Shown here piece after piece: positions 1 to 12,944 of a stretch of 64,000 nt of DNA; the first letter of the stretch is position 1; each line of letters begins with the position of its first letter. The position numbers were made by a program, and so were the translations under genes. Origin of the DNA: Manis javanica (lineage: Eukaryota > Chordata > Mammalia > Pholidota > Manidae). The notes under the pieces are model-generated. The model made no database searches, was not told the origin of the DNA, and saw only the letters and a program-made list of their open reading frames with translations. The stretch spans positions 12,578,501 through 12,642,500 of the forward strand of contig NC_133167.1 in assembly GCF_040802235.1 (NCBI RefSeq). The letters run 5' to 3'.

Positions 1-1989
1 AAACAAAACAAATATGCAACGGAATTTCCCCAAGCTTAGGAATTAGACAAATTCTGACTCAAAATGCCTCACAATGTTTGGCAAGATTATTAAAAAAGTA
101 GAAATGAAATGAAAAACATGCATTTTCTTTTCTAAGGCTAAAATAAGCCCCTTCCAAAATGAATATAAAATATAATCTGCTCATGAAGGAGAGAATCATG
201 TCAACAATCAGAATTCTCATTTGCAATACCAAATGCTAAAGGCAGGGTGAAGCAGTGTTGGCAGATTTCTGCAGAAAAAAACATTTCGGAGAGGTCCATA
301 ACCAAACAAATGATGGGTCATGTCTGGGGGCAAAAGAAAGATGTTTTCAGACAGACCAACCTTATAACTTTCTGAAAAGACTTAACTTTGAAATTCTCCA
401 GCCCAAAGTAAAATTGAATCTAAATTCAATTGGAAAAACACGAGCGAGTGAAAACCACAATATCCAGCAAAAGATGAGCAACGAAGCTCGTGCTCCGTCC
501 CAGACCTGCTGATTCAGGGTCTTGAGCTTCACCAGATTCCCAGGTGAAGCGCCTGCTCTTAAAAACATTTCCGAACCCCTTACAACCCCGCCTGCTGAGT
601 GGTGGGAAACATTTTAAATTTTAGTCCAAATTAGTTCAATTCCAATTTTGCTCAAAACAATAATGTGTACAATCTCCAGGCTTAACTCAGTTTACGGGGG
701 GAGGGGGGCCAACTGGGCAGTCCTGCGGATTCCTTCCTTTTCCCCTGTGTCTGCCTAACGTGATGTCTGGAACTTGGGTGGGGTCACCAGCCTCTCATGT
801 CACTTGGGGGTAAAAGAAGGCCCCTGATCTCAGGTTGGTCCTTGGATGCGCCCGTAGGTCTGCTGAGAGGTGGATAGCCCCACGCTGTTCTGGGCATCCT
901 GCTGGTGTCTATATCCGGCCTCCGGAAGTGGTGAGTTCATAGTTTACCCTTTCTAGGCCCACTCAGGGCCCAGCTGCCCCTCCGTTGTGCCTCCTCAGCC
1001 TCCCTTCACTGAAGCTGAGACCCTCACCCACATCCTCCATCCCAGCTCTCACTCCAGCAATCCACCCCACAGCCTTTGCCCTTTCCTGCATGTTATCAGC
1101 GCTGTGTCCCTCCCTCTCAGGGCATGCACAAGCATGGGGCTGTGGATCTAGATCCCTTCCTGGGTAGCCAGCTGCCGTCCCTTGTCTCACCTCAGCCACC
1201 TCCCACTGTCCCAGGGGGAACAGAGGCCTCCTCATCATCCTAGCACAGGCTTCTTCCCTCCCTGAGCCCGGGCTCCACGAGAAACTGGGACATTCGCTGA
1301 ACCCTTCCTCCCATGTCCCAATCGCCCTGCCTCTTGTCTTGTTCTCCATCTGTCTCCCAGGAGCAGACAGACAAACTCCTCTTTCCCGCCCTCTGTTGAA
1401 TATCCTCCACCTGTCTAGTTCCAACATCTTGGCTAAACCCTACTGGCAAATAAAATAAATCCCTACAAAATTATTTTCTATGAACTTTGGGTGCCTTACT
1501 GCTTTGTGTTCCAGGCCTAGTATTTGATATGTTAAGTAGAAGCAAAGCAATTTAAATCGCGGCTTTGTTTTCAACTGACTTGCCAGCGTATTTGCCTATT
1601 GTCTTCCTGCAAAATGCCACTTAAATGTCAGAAACTGAAAACTCTTTGTTCATCATTACATTTCTTCTCTACAGCTGAATCTTAATAATTCTCATTTTCC
1701 AACATCTCTTCACAGAGATGAACACCTTGGACTTATATCTGTGGAAAGGCAGAAGACTAAAGAACTTAAATATTTTTAAAAACTATGTCTATTATGTTAC
1801 ATAAACTTTATATCTAAATCTAAATAGTTTTCATAAGGTAGTTATGAAATTTACACATGGTGAAAACTAACTTTTGAGTGAGGAGTGGCACAGTATTAAA
1901 AAAATTTTAGTAAAATCTTTGTAGTTCTACCTTCTCTGTTAGTGAAGCAAGGTTAGACATTAATAATAAGATTTAAAAAATTAATCCCA
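1..1989. other. Gene-free flank, no assigned repeat
   Basis: I see no gene here. The first 700 bases are AT-rich. About 960-1,440 is strongly C/T-rich on the + strand, which is why long open frames appear there by composition, with no coding signature. No repeat family could be named with confidence. Confidence 0.5.
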
Positions 1990-2345
1990 TTTGGAAAATT
2001 AAGACTTCTCCTCCAAATAACTCCCATAAGAAAGGAAATCAAAATTGAAATTACAAGGTCCTTGGAATTGAATGGCAAAGGCAATATTAGACAGCAATAA
2101 CTATGGAATTTGTCCACAGTCATGCACTAAAGAAAATTCAGGATTCAGTGTTTTTATTATTAAATAAATAGAGAGTAAGCATTCAAGCACAGCATAAAAA
2201 TGACCACAAAACAAATCAAAAGAAAGGAATAGGGCCAAATATATATAAAACTAGAAATTAATTGATAAGCAAGTAAAAGAAATAATAGATAAAACCAAGA
2301 GTTTATCCTTTGGTGGAAGTTAGTGGATTAATGACAAATAACATT
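1990..2345 (+). repeat. Old L1 ORF2 fragment
   Basis: A-rich sequence reading like a decayed L1 ORF2, including a stretch resembling the 'aaaaccaaaagctggttctt' region just before the reverse transcriptase. Frames are broken by many stops. Subfamily (L1M or HAL1) was not determined. Confidence 0.4.
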
Positions 2346-4189
2346 TTTAACTTAGTGAACTGGTTCTCAAGTGCACCTGAAAGTAAGTGGGGACCACTCG
2401 TTAAAGGTAGCAGACTGGACACACACATTTAATATCCTGCTCCTCCCTGAACTATAAAAATGAGAGTAAAGGTGTTTCTTTGATTTTTGCATAAATCCTC
2501 AAGGCCAGAGGGGACAGGAGGCAGCAATAACCAAAGTTTAGATCCACAAAGCAGATGGATAATGGTGCTGACAGAGCAGCTTCTAGAAAGCTGAATCCTA
2601 ACCTGGCAGTAGAGAAAAGCAAGAAGCAATTGGATTTTCATGATAGAGCTTTCGATGTCTCAGGATCTGGACACACCAGGAACCTGTGAAAATGGATGAA
2701 AAGGTGGAGCTAAAAACCAGAGAGGATTGGTTACCAGTGTGTTTATGAAATGACCACTCCACTATGCCTTCCACATCTGCACAGAGTCTTTTAAGGCTCT
2801 CTCCCACCCCGCCAAAATTGGACAGGAGTTGTTTGTTTCCTGGAGAGAATAAAAGAGAAAGCACCAGAATAAATGGTAGATTGGGATATTTTGCTGAAAA
2901 CTGGGAAGGTAAACAAAGTTGACATACTGAATATGTATTCTTTCCCGACCAAGCTCCCAGTTGCTGGCAGCCAGGCAGACATCCTCTAGGCAGGATGGTC
3001 TGGATCCCTGAAGGCAGGGAAATGTGCAGACCAAGGGAACACACACAAAAACATTGATGTCTGGCGCATTCTAAGGAAATGACCCAACCAGAGCTTCTCA
3101 AAGTGAAGACCCCAGTCACCAAGCCTCATGTGTGTATTCTGAGCTTCCATTTGCTTCTTGGTTATGTATTCTAACAGTCAGCGGAAATCATGTAAGATGA
3201 GAAACCAAGACAAACAGGGAAAAGTTCCTTAGAAAGTACAAAGAGACTCTTCAGGGAGTTGTGCCAACCTTTTTCCCCCCCAACACTGAGTTTGTATGCC
3301 TTTGATGGAGCTGGGATTCTCCGGTTTTACCACACTTGGTACCACCATCTTATGTCATGTACAGAGTTACTTGATGCATTTACATAACCACTCTGGCCTC
3401 TGGAAGCATTTGAGATTGTGACTCCTGGAATCAGATCTATTTCACTCCAGAAACTGTAATAAAGAGACACCTGCTGAATCCACCAGGGGTCAGCACACTA
3501 AACATTATAACTGCAATATTAAATCGAGTTGAACCAAGAAAAAAAATGAGAAAACTGAGAAACACCAAATACTTTTTGAAACTTGGATATGCCCCTAAGT
3601 AAAAAAATCTTTTCCTTTCAAGTAAGATTTTGCCAGATTTGCTTGCTTTGTACAGATCTGATGCTTCTCTCTGAGGACCAGGAGCTCAGTAGCCATTAAC
3701 CCTGATTTGTAGTCAAGATAACTCCACAAGTTAACCTTTTAATCCATTCTCCTTGCTCCAAAGCCACAGCAAAGACAGACTGCTATTAAAAGGGAAAACT
3801 ATGAAGATAGAATCTGGATCAAAAACAAAATAAAATTTTTCATGGACCACATGCCATGCTCTGAACAGAGCCAAAGATACACACAGACCCTCACAAAATA
3901 ATTATTAAAGAATATACTTAAGCAGAAAGAAAAAGGAGCCTAGAGGAAAAGTATGGAATACAAAAAAGGGGGGAAGCAGGGAAATTGATAATGTGTAAAC
4001 AAATATTTATAACAACTATTAATTATTAAAAAATCCACTTTTGTTTGTTTCAAGAACTGCAGAACTAAAACTCTAGAACAATAAATTGAGTTAAAAATGT
4101 CAGTGGGTGGCTAAAGTAGGCTAAAGATCTGTTTGCTATAGTTTTTCAGAAAAAAAATGAGCATTTTGGATTTCTTAGAAATATGTATG
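2346..4189. other. AT-rich gene-free stretch
   Basis: No gene seen. The minus-strand open frame across 2,598-3,122 lacks recognisable protein features and has no splice context I can defend. The A-rich part from about 3,790 may be further L1 debris leading into the next feature. Confidence 0.4.
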
Positions 4190-4890
4190 TTATAAAACTG
4201 AAGGTAAGCAATAAAAAAAATGCTGCCAATAGCTCCCTAACCATAAAGGGGAAGGTACAAAAAACTTTACTAGTTTAATAGAATGCAGGACAGGAGGAAT
4301 AAAAACAAAGACCAATGAAAGTGAATAGAAAATCAAAACTAAGATATTAGAAATAACTTTAATCAATCGATAATCCAAAAAAAATTCAAAATGGAATAAA
4401 CTCACTATAAAAATAAGGGATTATATAATTAATTTTAATCTAGGAAATAAATTAAAATTTAGGCATGGTCTTCTAATAGAAGATACTCATAAAATAAGAC
4501 AATCCAGATAAGCTGAAGCTAACGGGGTAGAAAATCCTGTCCCATACCAATAAAAAAATTTATCACCCAAAGAATAGCAATATTGATTTCACACAAAATA
4601 TAATTTATGACAGAAACTTTATATGGATAAGGAAGGAAATAATTTAGGAAAAAGAGAATTATATAGAATACATAAACTTTTATGTACCTAACAAAATAGC
4701 CTTGAAATCTAGAAGGCAAAATTGACTTACATAAGGAACACAGACAAACCTATGATCATTTCAGGGGATTTGTAACACTTCTGTGCAAGATACTGATTGG
4801 TTACATATTTTTTTCAAAAAATGTAAGGAGATATAAATTTCAAAAAAATGAAGTTTGATGAAATGCATTTTCAAAAATACCTTCAAAAGG
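4190..4890 (+). repeat. Old L1 (L1M/HAL1-like), endonuclease region
   Basis: The + strand resembles the L1 ORF2 endonuclease region after heavy decay. Around 4,670-4,780 the words for 'tttatg-accta' and 'atcat-caggggattt' stand in the order expected for the FYAP and GDFN regions of L1 endonuclease, but no open frame survives. Confidence 0.5.
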
Positions 4891-5035
4891 ATATCATTTA
4901 ATTCTCACACAATCCTGTTAATCAGATAAGCAATCAGAGGCTTCTGGGAGGTTAATAACTAACCTCCCTTCTCCCGTGCAGTTTGGAAAGGACTGAGTTA
5001 AGATTCAAATGGCAGTTCTATGGCCAGGAGTCTCA
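4891..5035 (-). repeat. Possible MIR remnant
   Basis: Contains 'tttaattctcacacaatcctg' followed by a diverged 'aggttaataacta', as in the reverse complement of MIR. Divergence is high and the call is weak. Confidence 0.3.
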
Positions 5036-5039
5036 CCTG

Positions 5040-5460
5040 ATCCTAATCTCACCCATTGTGTATGAGCAATGATGTAATACTTAGCCTACTGCACAGGCGC
5101 ATGCTTGTATGCCCTTTGGCAATAATCTATTACTGCTGGTGTTGCTATAAGAGTTCTGCCTGGTGCTAGGGGCAGAGGAAAGCAGGAGAGCAGAGCCTAG
5201 AGAGGAAAGTAAGAGAGCAGGAGAGAGGAGAGTCTGGGAGCAGAGGCTGAGCTGGGGGCAGAGACAGGCAGATGGGAGTCCAGTGCTCCACCTACTGCCA
5301 TGAGAACAAAGCTTGGTATGCACCCCTTTTTACCCCCAACATTCCATCGTTATTACTACGTCTGATCGAATCCATAGTGAACTTGCCCGATCTGGGAATC
5401 CCTTCTGCCCAGAGCTACATATACTATGCTGCCCTTAAAAAATATAACTGTCGTAACTAA
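5040..5460 (+). repeat. Possible solo LTR, family unknown
   Basis: The order of elements is LTR-like: a TATA-like ctataagag near 5,145, a purine-rich stretch, a poly(A)-signal-like agaacaaagc near 5,305, then a pyrimidine-rich U5-like part and a GTGAACTTGCC-type end region. No matching 5' TG/3' CA ends or TSD could be fixed, so this remains a hypothesis. Confidence 0.25.
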
Positions 5461-7539
5461 AATTACTATTTATAATCATGAACTATTTTTGTGGAAGTCA
5501 TGCTATGACTTTAATAGACACACAATCAATATTAAAACAAACAAAAAAATGACCCTAATTCATACGTAATGCTGTCTCTGTCTTTGCAGAGTTCCTGTTC
5601 TTCCCTGAAGACAATAATACACAAACCAAAATATTGAAATTTTTTAGTTTTGGTTTGTTCTATTTAAGAATAATAGAAAAGTTTACAGACTGTGGCATAA
5701 ACAAGCTGGTACAACTCTGTAATCAAACTTAACGATTGATTAAGCAAACGAATGAAAAAGGGGAGCCGTCAGGACCACACAGAGCCACAGCTTGCCATTC
5801 TAAATCTGTTTTAATTTCAGGTATTCCCCAATTTTTCTTGCCCATTTTCTTCTCGTATCTCACTCTGCCAGAGTGCAAAGGTGCTTTGGAATGTTAGACA
5901 AGAGGGAAAGATAATTCTTCCTGCCTCCCAACCTAATCTTTACATCCCAGGGGGTTTTAGGAGCTGGAGAAGAACTACAGGAATGAGTGTTGTTCTTATT
6001 CTTCTCTCAGGGGCCAAGCAATGGAATTTACATCACAAAGATTAAATTTACATTATAAAGAAGTCCTTTACGTATTTTATAACTAAGTCCTCCTAGACAA
6101 GGTTTGTGAACACTTAACCTTAACCAACTAAATGTTCTTTATAAAGCATCCCAGTTACACAAAATACAAACGCATCAGTGATATGAGGAATGTTTTTGAA
6201 GTGAATCTCAAAGGACTTGATAGGTAGGGGCACAGCTGGGTGGGCTGTACAGACAAAAGCCTCACATAGGGGTTGGGGGTGAAAGTAGAGAGGGGCAGTT
6301 GTAGTGGACTGTAGGGTAACTTCTGTGCCCGTGCTGCTGTCAGCGCTAGTGCTGTGTAGAGGTGGGAGCTGGGAATTAACAGGGCAGGTAAAGGAATGGG
6401 CTGCTGTGAATGGTATGCCCTGGACAGGAATTTAGCGTGATGCAAGGAGCAAATGGGAAAAGATGACAAAGTTCCAAAGAAAGCCAGTGTGTCTTCTGTG
6501 GCTGTTTCAGAATTTCCAGCATATGAGGCGATTCGGGGCAGCCATCTCCTTCAGGACACCTGAGTGTTTGTCTGGAAGCTCTCTGCGAGGCGGCAGTGAC
6601 TTTACTGACATGATATAAGGTCTCCTTGGCTCTAGATTAAAGAGGTAGGTGCAACTAAAGTGCCACCCCTCCCTTCCACGTCTTGTATTATTTAGATTGT
6701 TTTGATTGCAAAAAAAAAAAGGTGATTGCCAAAAATGAGATTTGGTTATAAAGACAGTAGAGAGAGTTCAGGGCCCTAGTTACCTCCCACAGAAACCCAG
6801 CAATCTTCACAGAGGTGCTAAAAGAATCAAAATGTACGGCAGAGAACAAAAAGACCCAGGCACAAGTGTCCTGCAGGAGCCCTTCAGTACCGACCCTGTG
6901 GCTACCTGGTGTCTCAGCTCTGCTCCCATTGCTGGGGCTCATCGAGGCCATCCGTCCTGCTTCTGGGGACTTGGACATCAACTGTCTGTCTCTGTGTTGC
7001 CCGTTCACACCTCCCTAGAAAGAGTAACCAACTGGTCCAACTTAGTTTCCATGAGGTCAGGAGAGGAGCTTAGCCCCTCAAAAGTTGCAGGAGAGGGAGC
7101 CCCTTTGGAAGACTGCTTTACAAACTGGGCTACTTCCCAAGGCGGGGGTCTGTAAGAGGCACCTCCATAGGTCATGCTGGGCTGAGACATCTGCAGGAAA
7201 TAGACTGTGTTCCCCTCTGAGAGAGTGCTCCGATACCGGGGGCAGGGGCCTAGGGGACTGTCAGGTTACCTTTGTCTCGGCATCTACTGAATATAGGGAT
7301 AGGAAAAAGGCCTCAAAGGCTGTGAGAAGCAATCTCAAATTAAAGAAAAATCTCCCTTTACAACAAAGCTGGAAAATCATTCAGGATCTCTTTGAAAATA
7401 AGAATAGCAGCAACCATCCCCTGGGGTGGAGTGACTGTTCCCTGGCAGGAACAGGTCGGTGCCGAGCACTTTCCCTGCTTACAGAATCACACACTCACCA
7501 GCCTGATGAGGTAAGGGCTCTTGATACTATAACTGGCCA
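5461..7539. other. Gene-free stretch
   Basis: No gene or confident repeat. Open frames near 6,155-6,469 (-), 6,742-7,155 (+) and 7,085-7,933 (+) overlap one another on both strands and show no domain, so they are treated as chance. A run of 11 A occurs at about 6,710-6,720. Confidence 0.4.
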
Positions 7540-8270
7540 CACTTCATGGGTGAATCATCTAGGTCTGTGTAACAAACACCCCAGACTTAGTGGGCATGAT
7601 CACTGTTTTATTTGTTTAGATCTGGTGTCAGAGATTCAGGTAGGATTCAGCAGATCAGCACCTCAATGCTCTGTGATTTTAGGGGCCTCTGCTCGGCTGG
7701 CTGGTATGGCTGGGACTGGCTGGGATGGGCTGGGATGGGCTGGGACTGGCTGGGACTTGGCTGGGATGCGCTGGGACTTGGCTGGGATGGGCTGGGACTG
7801 GCTAGGACTTGGCTGGGGACGGCTGGGCCAGGCTGGGACTCTCACTCCTTGTGATCTTAGGGCCACTCACTGGGGGCTAGGAAATCCAAGATGGCCTCTC
7901 TCACATGTCTGGGGCCTTGGCACTGGCTGTTAGCTGGCAGGATTGGATTCCCCTCTGGGTGGTCACCTTCTCTCTCTCTCCTTCAGTAGTCTAGCCTGAC
8001 ATTTTTTGCATGGTAGCTGGCTTCAGAAGGCAAATATGAAAACTGCAAGTCTCTTAAGGGATAGGCTTGAAATTCACATAGCATCACTTGAGTTGCATTG
8101 TTCTGGGCAAAGCCAGGCACAGAGCCCACCCAGGTGCAAGGAGAGGGAGGTGAGGCTACTGGACATGCAGGGATGGGAGGGATGCTGGCAACCTCTTTGC
8201 AGACCATTTACCACCGGCTGTGGGCTTATTGACAATGGCAGGACCACCTTTTAAATTGAGACTGACCCTC
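7540..8270 (-). repeat. LTR-like (MaLR-type) relic with internal minisatellite
   Basis: The + strand begins 'gtgtaacaaacaccccagac ttagtgg', the typical reverse complement of a MaLR-type LTR 3' end, and later has 'ggaaatccaagatggcctc', also typical. The middle is interrupted by a GGGCTGG tandem repeat. Family assignment is approximate. Confidence 0.4.
7690..7850 (+). repeat. GGCTGGGA(C/T) minisatellite
   Basis: Roughly 14-15 units of 10-11 bp, mainly GGCTGGGATG and GGCTGGGACTT, with a few variants. All three + frames and the - strand are open across it, which explains the Gly/Trp/Leu-rich open frames. The G-runs could form a quadruplex on the + strand. Confidence 0.85.
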
Positions 8271-9770
8271 AAGTTCATGCTTGAAACTACCTCACATTTC
8301 CAGTAACAACCCACTCAGTACTGGACTTCCTACGTACTAGAAATGTTTTCTTTGTAGCTGAAATCTGTCCCCTGTTCCAGGGTGGTGATCTAAGCTTAGA
8401 CTCTTTAAACCTTCCTACAGTTATGAAATGCACCATTTTTCCTTTCTTAGGATTAGCTGAAGATGGTTCAGATGGAAGAGCTTAGTGGTAAAGGACTTGC
8501 TCACCTTTCTGCTGCAAAGTGGTTCAGCCTGGGGTGGTCACAGAACAGAGGAGAATGTCACAAAGATTCACAGTGAAGGCACTTACGCGGAACACCCTCT
8601 CTCCACGGACCTATCTCACAGAAAATGGTCATGCTCACAGTTCCAAATGGTCGTGTTCCTCCTTATCTCACCCTTTCAAATATGCCTCATTCCAATGATT
8701 CCCCTTCTTTTCCTCCTGGGTTCAGTTGATGAACCATCATCCAAGAAAGAAATTTTACAGAGTAAAATATAGAGCATAGACCATGTTCTGAGACCCTGGA
8801 AAAGCTTGATGACCAGTGTGCTCAGCAGGGAGCTTGTGGAGCTTGCATTTTTCTTGGTAACTGTATATTTAGCCGAGTCATTTCAGCTCCTGTTGGAAAA
8901 TCTTCGAAAATGTATTAATTCAATTAACTGCCCCTGTAACTGTAGTATATGAAACACATTAGAATTTGGGCTCACAAGTGAAAACCTCTAGGCTCCGTGT
9001 TGGCTTTATGAGCGTGATTTTCTGAGGCAGCGACATCAAGCACCTGCACTACCTGCAGAGTTCCCAGAAGTGACCTTGATGACTGTTGGACAGTTTTAAG
9101 AGAATGTTCCTCTTTCTGATAAAATTAAAGGCAGCCCCTCTCCTAAAAAATATCCTGCCTGCTTGGAGATTTTTACTATAAATTTAAGCAATACTATCAA
9201 CCAAATGAAGAGAACTATTTAGTCATTTAATCATGGAGAATTTTACTCTGGTTTCATCTGGCTCTTCAAAAGGAAATAAGTAATTAGTACAGAACTGCTG
9301 TACATCAGCGTGGAATCCAGTTCTTCCTAAAAGGAAGTCCTGAACAATAGGGGATATGAAGCTTATTCGTTAATTAACATTGGACTCGTATTATAGTAAA
9401 TAGGCATGTCTTGTCCGGACACATTCTTTTTCTGAACTTCCATTTCTGTTAAACCTTTTATCTCTCACACATTTCCCCATCACACTCTGAAAGATAAGAT
9501 TTGCGTAAAACTATACAAACTGTTCTGGGCTGGATGGTATTTGTATTTGGTTGGGTAAAGTTCAACTTTGAAGATGAGTGATTTGATTCTTATTTTAAAA
9601 AGAAACCCCTCCCAGTATAATGACATGATTTGTCTAATCAAGTGTGGGTCAGAGAATAAAAATTCCACGTGCACATTCCAGCCTAAATGTGTAATTGGGA
9701 CATGTGATAAGTAGAGATGTTCTGCAGTTATAAAAGAATCCTTTCTGTAGTTAAAAAAGTTTATATTATA
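8271..9770. other. Gene-free stretch
   Basis: Ordinary mixed-composition DNA. The 95-residue + frame at 8,485-8,772 has no recognisable features. Nothing else could be supported. Confidence 0.45.
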
Positions 9771-9801
9771 TGTGTGCGTGTGTGTGTGTGTGTGTGTGTA
9801 T
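9771..9801 (+). repeat. (TG)n microsatellite
   Basis: About 15 TG dinucleotides with one CG interruption, followed by TATAAAA. Confidence 0.95.
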
Positions 9802-9879
9802 AAAATGGATGTCACTGTTAATCATTGTTAAATCATAGATGTCTCAGTTTTTTTTTGTGCTTGCCCCTTGCAAGCTATT

Positions 9880-10494
9880 TTATCTGTTTATTCATTTATT
9901 TATTTGCCAAACTTTGAAAAGCCTGGTATGTGTCAGGCACTGGGGTTCTAAGGATGAATAGAGCTGTATGTAGCCCTTTCCCCTTGGAGACAGACATTTG
10001 AGGGACATTAGAGAGACATGCTAAGTGCCACCATAGGGGTATGAACGCAGAGAGGCCTGGGGGAGGTCAGAGAGGCTCCTTAGAGGAAGAAATTCTTATG
10101 TCCATCTCTAAGGAGGGGCAGGAATTTGCCAAGTACTGAGTGGGTTAAGGGTGGAGAAGGGTATTCAAGATGGAATTACGTGTGAAAAGGCAGAAGGAAT
10201 GCAGCTGGTTGAGGAAGCACACGGCTAGGCAGAGCTGGAGCCCCTTCTCTGTGGTTGTCTAACAGGGTATCTGGAGATCATCGGGGTGGGGTTGTGGAAC
10301 CCATTGAACTGGGGCTCTGTTCTGCAGGGAAGACGGGGGAACCCTGCAGAGCTTTAAGTCTCTGTAATAAAAGTGGAGGTGGTAGTAGGTACAGAAGAGG
10401 TGGTAAAAGTGGGAGATTGGAAGCAGAAACAGAGGCAAATAATGCAGTGGTCTAAGGCCAGAGCTGGTTGGTATTCCATAGTTCCAGCTGCTCC
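9880..10494 (-). repeat. L2 LINE fragment
   Basis: Reads as the reverse complement of an L2 3' region: 'tttattcatttatttatttg', a 'caggcactggggttctaagg' match, then 'aagaaattc' and 'gcagaaggaatgcagc'. It appears to continue beyond the MIR inserted at 10,495. Confidence 0.65.
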
Positions 10495-10690
10495 TCCCTA
10501 CTGTGTGTGCCTGAAAGAGGTTGCCTCACCTCTCTGTGTTTCCATTTGCTCATCTTAAAATAAGGATAATAATAGGGCCTACCTTATAAAATTGCTGAGA
10601 CACTTAAATGACTTAATCTGTGTAGAGCATTTAGAACAGTGAACAGCCCGGCATATTAATGGCTGCTGTTATTAACAGTAGTCAGTGATG
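10495..10690 (+). repeat. MIR SINE
   Basis: Clear MIR core and tail: 'cctctctgtgtttccatttg', 'ctcatcttaaaataaggata', 'ataatagggcctacctta', then 'ttagaacagtgaacagcccg'. It lies inside an L2 of opposite orientation. Confidence 0.85.
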
Positions 10691-11230
10691 TGGTCAGATG
10701 GGCACGCGGAAAGCTTGCTGTGGTGGTGCAGTGAAGTTTGAGGAGAAAGAGGCTGATGAGAAGGTGTTTGAAGTTCACCAGAGGAGAGACCACGGGGCTA
10801 GCACTGAATTCAGTCAGGAGTGATTCAAAAGATATTTAAAAGATAACTTCAGGATTTGGCAGTGGATAGGATGGGCAGAGGGAATGATGAGTCCTGGGTG
10901 ATTGCTGGCTTGGGAGTCTGGCTGGGGGAGCAAGGTGTGCATAAAAGCGGAGGAGGAGAGGAGGAGGAGATGGGGCGGGGAGGAACGAGCTGTTTCGACA
11001 TGTATTTGAGGTGTTTGGGAGACACCAAAGCGGAGATGCTTGGGTGCATATATGGATCAGATCCAGGAATTTGGATGTGGGACACGTGGCACAGGTAGTA
11101 AGAGAAGCCATGGATGTGCATGAACAGGTGCAGGCCACGTGTTCAGAGAGAAAAAGGTACAAAGGACAGAGACCTGAGCAGGATTCCACGGAGATCTGGG
11201 TCTGGGGAAGTCAGCACTTTTCCCTTCTGG
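10691..11230 (-). repeat. L2 LINE, coding-region relic
   Basis: Reverse complement of the L2/CR1 reverse-transcriptase region. Recognisable pieces are 'tttgggagacaccaaagcgg agatgcttggg', 'aggatttggcagtggatagg' and 'gagacctgagcaggattcca'. It is the continuation of the L2 interrupted by the MIR. No open frame is retained. Confidence 0.65.
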
Positions 11231-11544
11231 GCTGATCATGATGCTTTAATGAGTCTGAGGTTGTCTGACTTGTGTTAGAATGATCCAGCAGGAGGCCAGC
11301 CCACTGGAGGAGCAATGGCACCTGGGCATGGGGAAGAAAGAAGAAAGACCTAGAAGTGCCCAGAAAGGGTGGTAAAGGATGCAAATTAGCTTCAAGGGGT
11401 TGGCAGAGGAACCCCTGGAGAAATGTCTCTAGACAGGAAGGGACGATGGCAAGTTCATAACTGATAGTCAGCGTCAAACAGACAATGACCAGTAGCAATA
11501 GATTTGGGGAGGGTGGGGCCAGATCCAGGGTGGAGTGTGGCTGC

Positions 11545-11710
11545 TTCTAATACTAACCGCCGTTTATTGAGCATTTACTGTGCATCTGCCTCTCAGATGG
11601 ATGTGTTAATCCTGATGGCAGCCTGTGGAAGTGGGCACTAGTACCATCCACAGTTTACCAGTTAATTAAGGAGATTGAATTACTTGCCCATGGCCCATAG
11701 GAGTAACCGG
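11545..11710 (-). repeat. MIR SINE
   Basis: Reverse-complement MIR: 'ccgtttattgagcatttact', 'gtgttaatcctgatggcagc', 'gattgaattacttgcccatgg'. Moderately diverged. Confidence 0.65.
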
Positions 11711-11779
11711 CAGTAATGGGCCATGAGGCCCCACGTGTGCCTGCCTCCCATGGCTGCAGTTGTTCTCATGAGCATGTAG

Positions 11780-12560
11780 GTCCAGGTCCCTTCAGGAAAC
11801 AGACAGTACCTTCCAACTGGGCAATCTGAGGTGAATTTAATAAAGGAACTAGTTTTAAAGGTGCATACAGGGTTTGGGGAAACTGCAGGAGGAGTGCAGA
11901 GCTCGGGGCAAGGAACCGGGAGGCTGGTTGAGGTGAGAGAGCAGAGGCGGGGTCCCAGAAGGGGCCGCGGAAAGCAGCCTTGGCCTTCAGGGGTGGCCAG
12001 GCTGAGATGGCCTTGCGGAGGGGGAGCCGGGTGAATAATGCCCTGCCCTCACAGTTCTGGGGCGCTCAGACCCCCTCACTGGCCAAACAACCAGACACCA
12101 AAGGGCAGAGAGGTCAGTGTCAGGACATGGGCGTGGAGGAGAAAGGTGGAGAGTGGATTGGGAGGAACAAGCAGAAGTTTCCAGCAGTCAGGCCGAGGGA
12201 ACTGGACAGAAACGAGCTGAGCAGTAAGAGGGCTTGTGGCCCAGCACGCCTGATGATATGTCCAGGGCCAGCGACTGGGATAAGTGACTCAAGGACCACC
12301 CCAGGAAATCCAGCCCAGGGCAACTTTGTGGCCCCTTCGGGCACCACAAACCCCTTACACTTCTTCCCTTCAATTCAAAACTCAGAGGACGGACAGTGAA
12401 ACAAACCCCACACTTGGGAGATCAGTGGGGCTCCCCTCTGGAAGCAGCTCAGACTGCCTCCATGGTACTTCCCAACGCTTGCAAAAGAAATACTGTCAGA
12501 TGGTTCCTGCTGTTCCCAGAGGTCAGGTGTATATTGACAAGTTAGACTGGGTATGGAGAA
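11780..12560 (+). repeat. LTR-like GC-rich stretch, uncertain
   Basis: Begins 'cccttcaggaaacagacagt' with 'gaatttaataaaggaactag' downstream, an arrangement seen in ERVL/MLT2-type LTRs, followed by GC-rich sequence. Several overlapping open frames occur by composition. I cannot name the family or define its ends. Confidence 0.3.
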
Positions 12561-12944
12561 CATTAAGCCTGTCTTCTTTCTTTAGGTAAAGAGGGAGGTG
12601 TGCATGCCTGTGGGTAAGTGTACGTGTACAAGAGTGTGTGTGCGTGTACACAGGAGCACGCATGTGTGGAATGAGAGAAAGAGAATGAATGAATGGGTTC
12701 AAAATAAGATAGAATAAAACTGAGTTCAGAGCAGGACTACATGCTTAAGCAAAGTGCCCACACAGCACGTTCCTGGCCAGGACCTGGTGCCCCCCCAGAT
12801 CCTTCCGTTATGACCTGGTCTGAGACTGCTGGCCGAGGGCAGTTTGGTGGACTTGCTGTACGTACGGTGAGAGTGTGAAGAGAGTGGCTGGGATTCCAAC
12901 TTTGTCATGGATCCTCAAGAGAGTGACCAGTGACCATCTTTGGG

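Noticed and set aside
963-1427. 154-residue - strand open frame
   Set aside because: Due to a C/T-rich stretch; no protein features, no splice or promoter context.
7085-7933. 282-residue + strand open frame
   Set aside because: Its C-terminal third is the GGCTGGGA minisatellite, open in every frame; no domain, overlaps other frames on both strands.
10836-11498. Minus-strand frames of 90-117 residues
   Set aside because: Lie in an L2 relic and a purine-rich tract; L2 protein motifs are not preserved.
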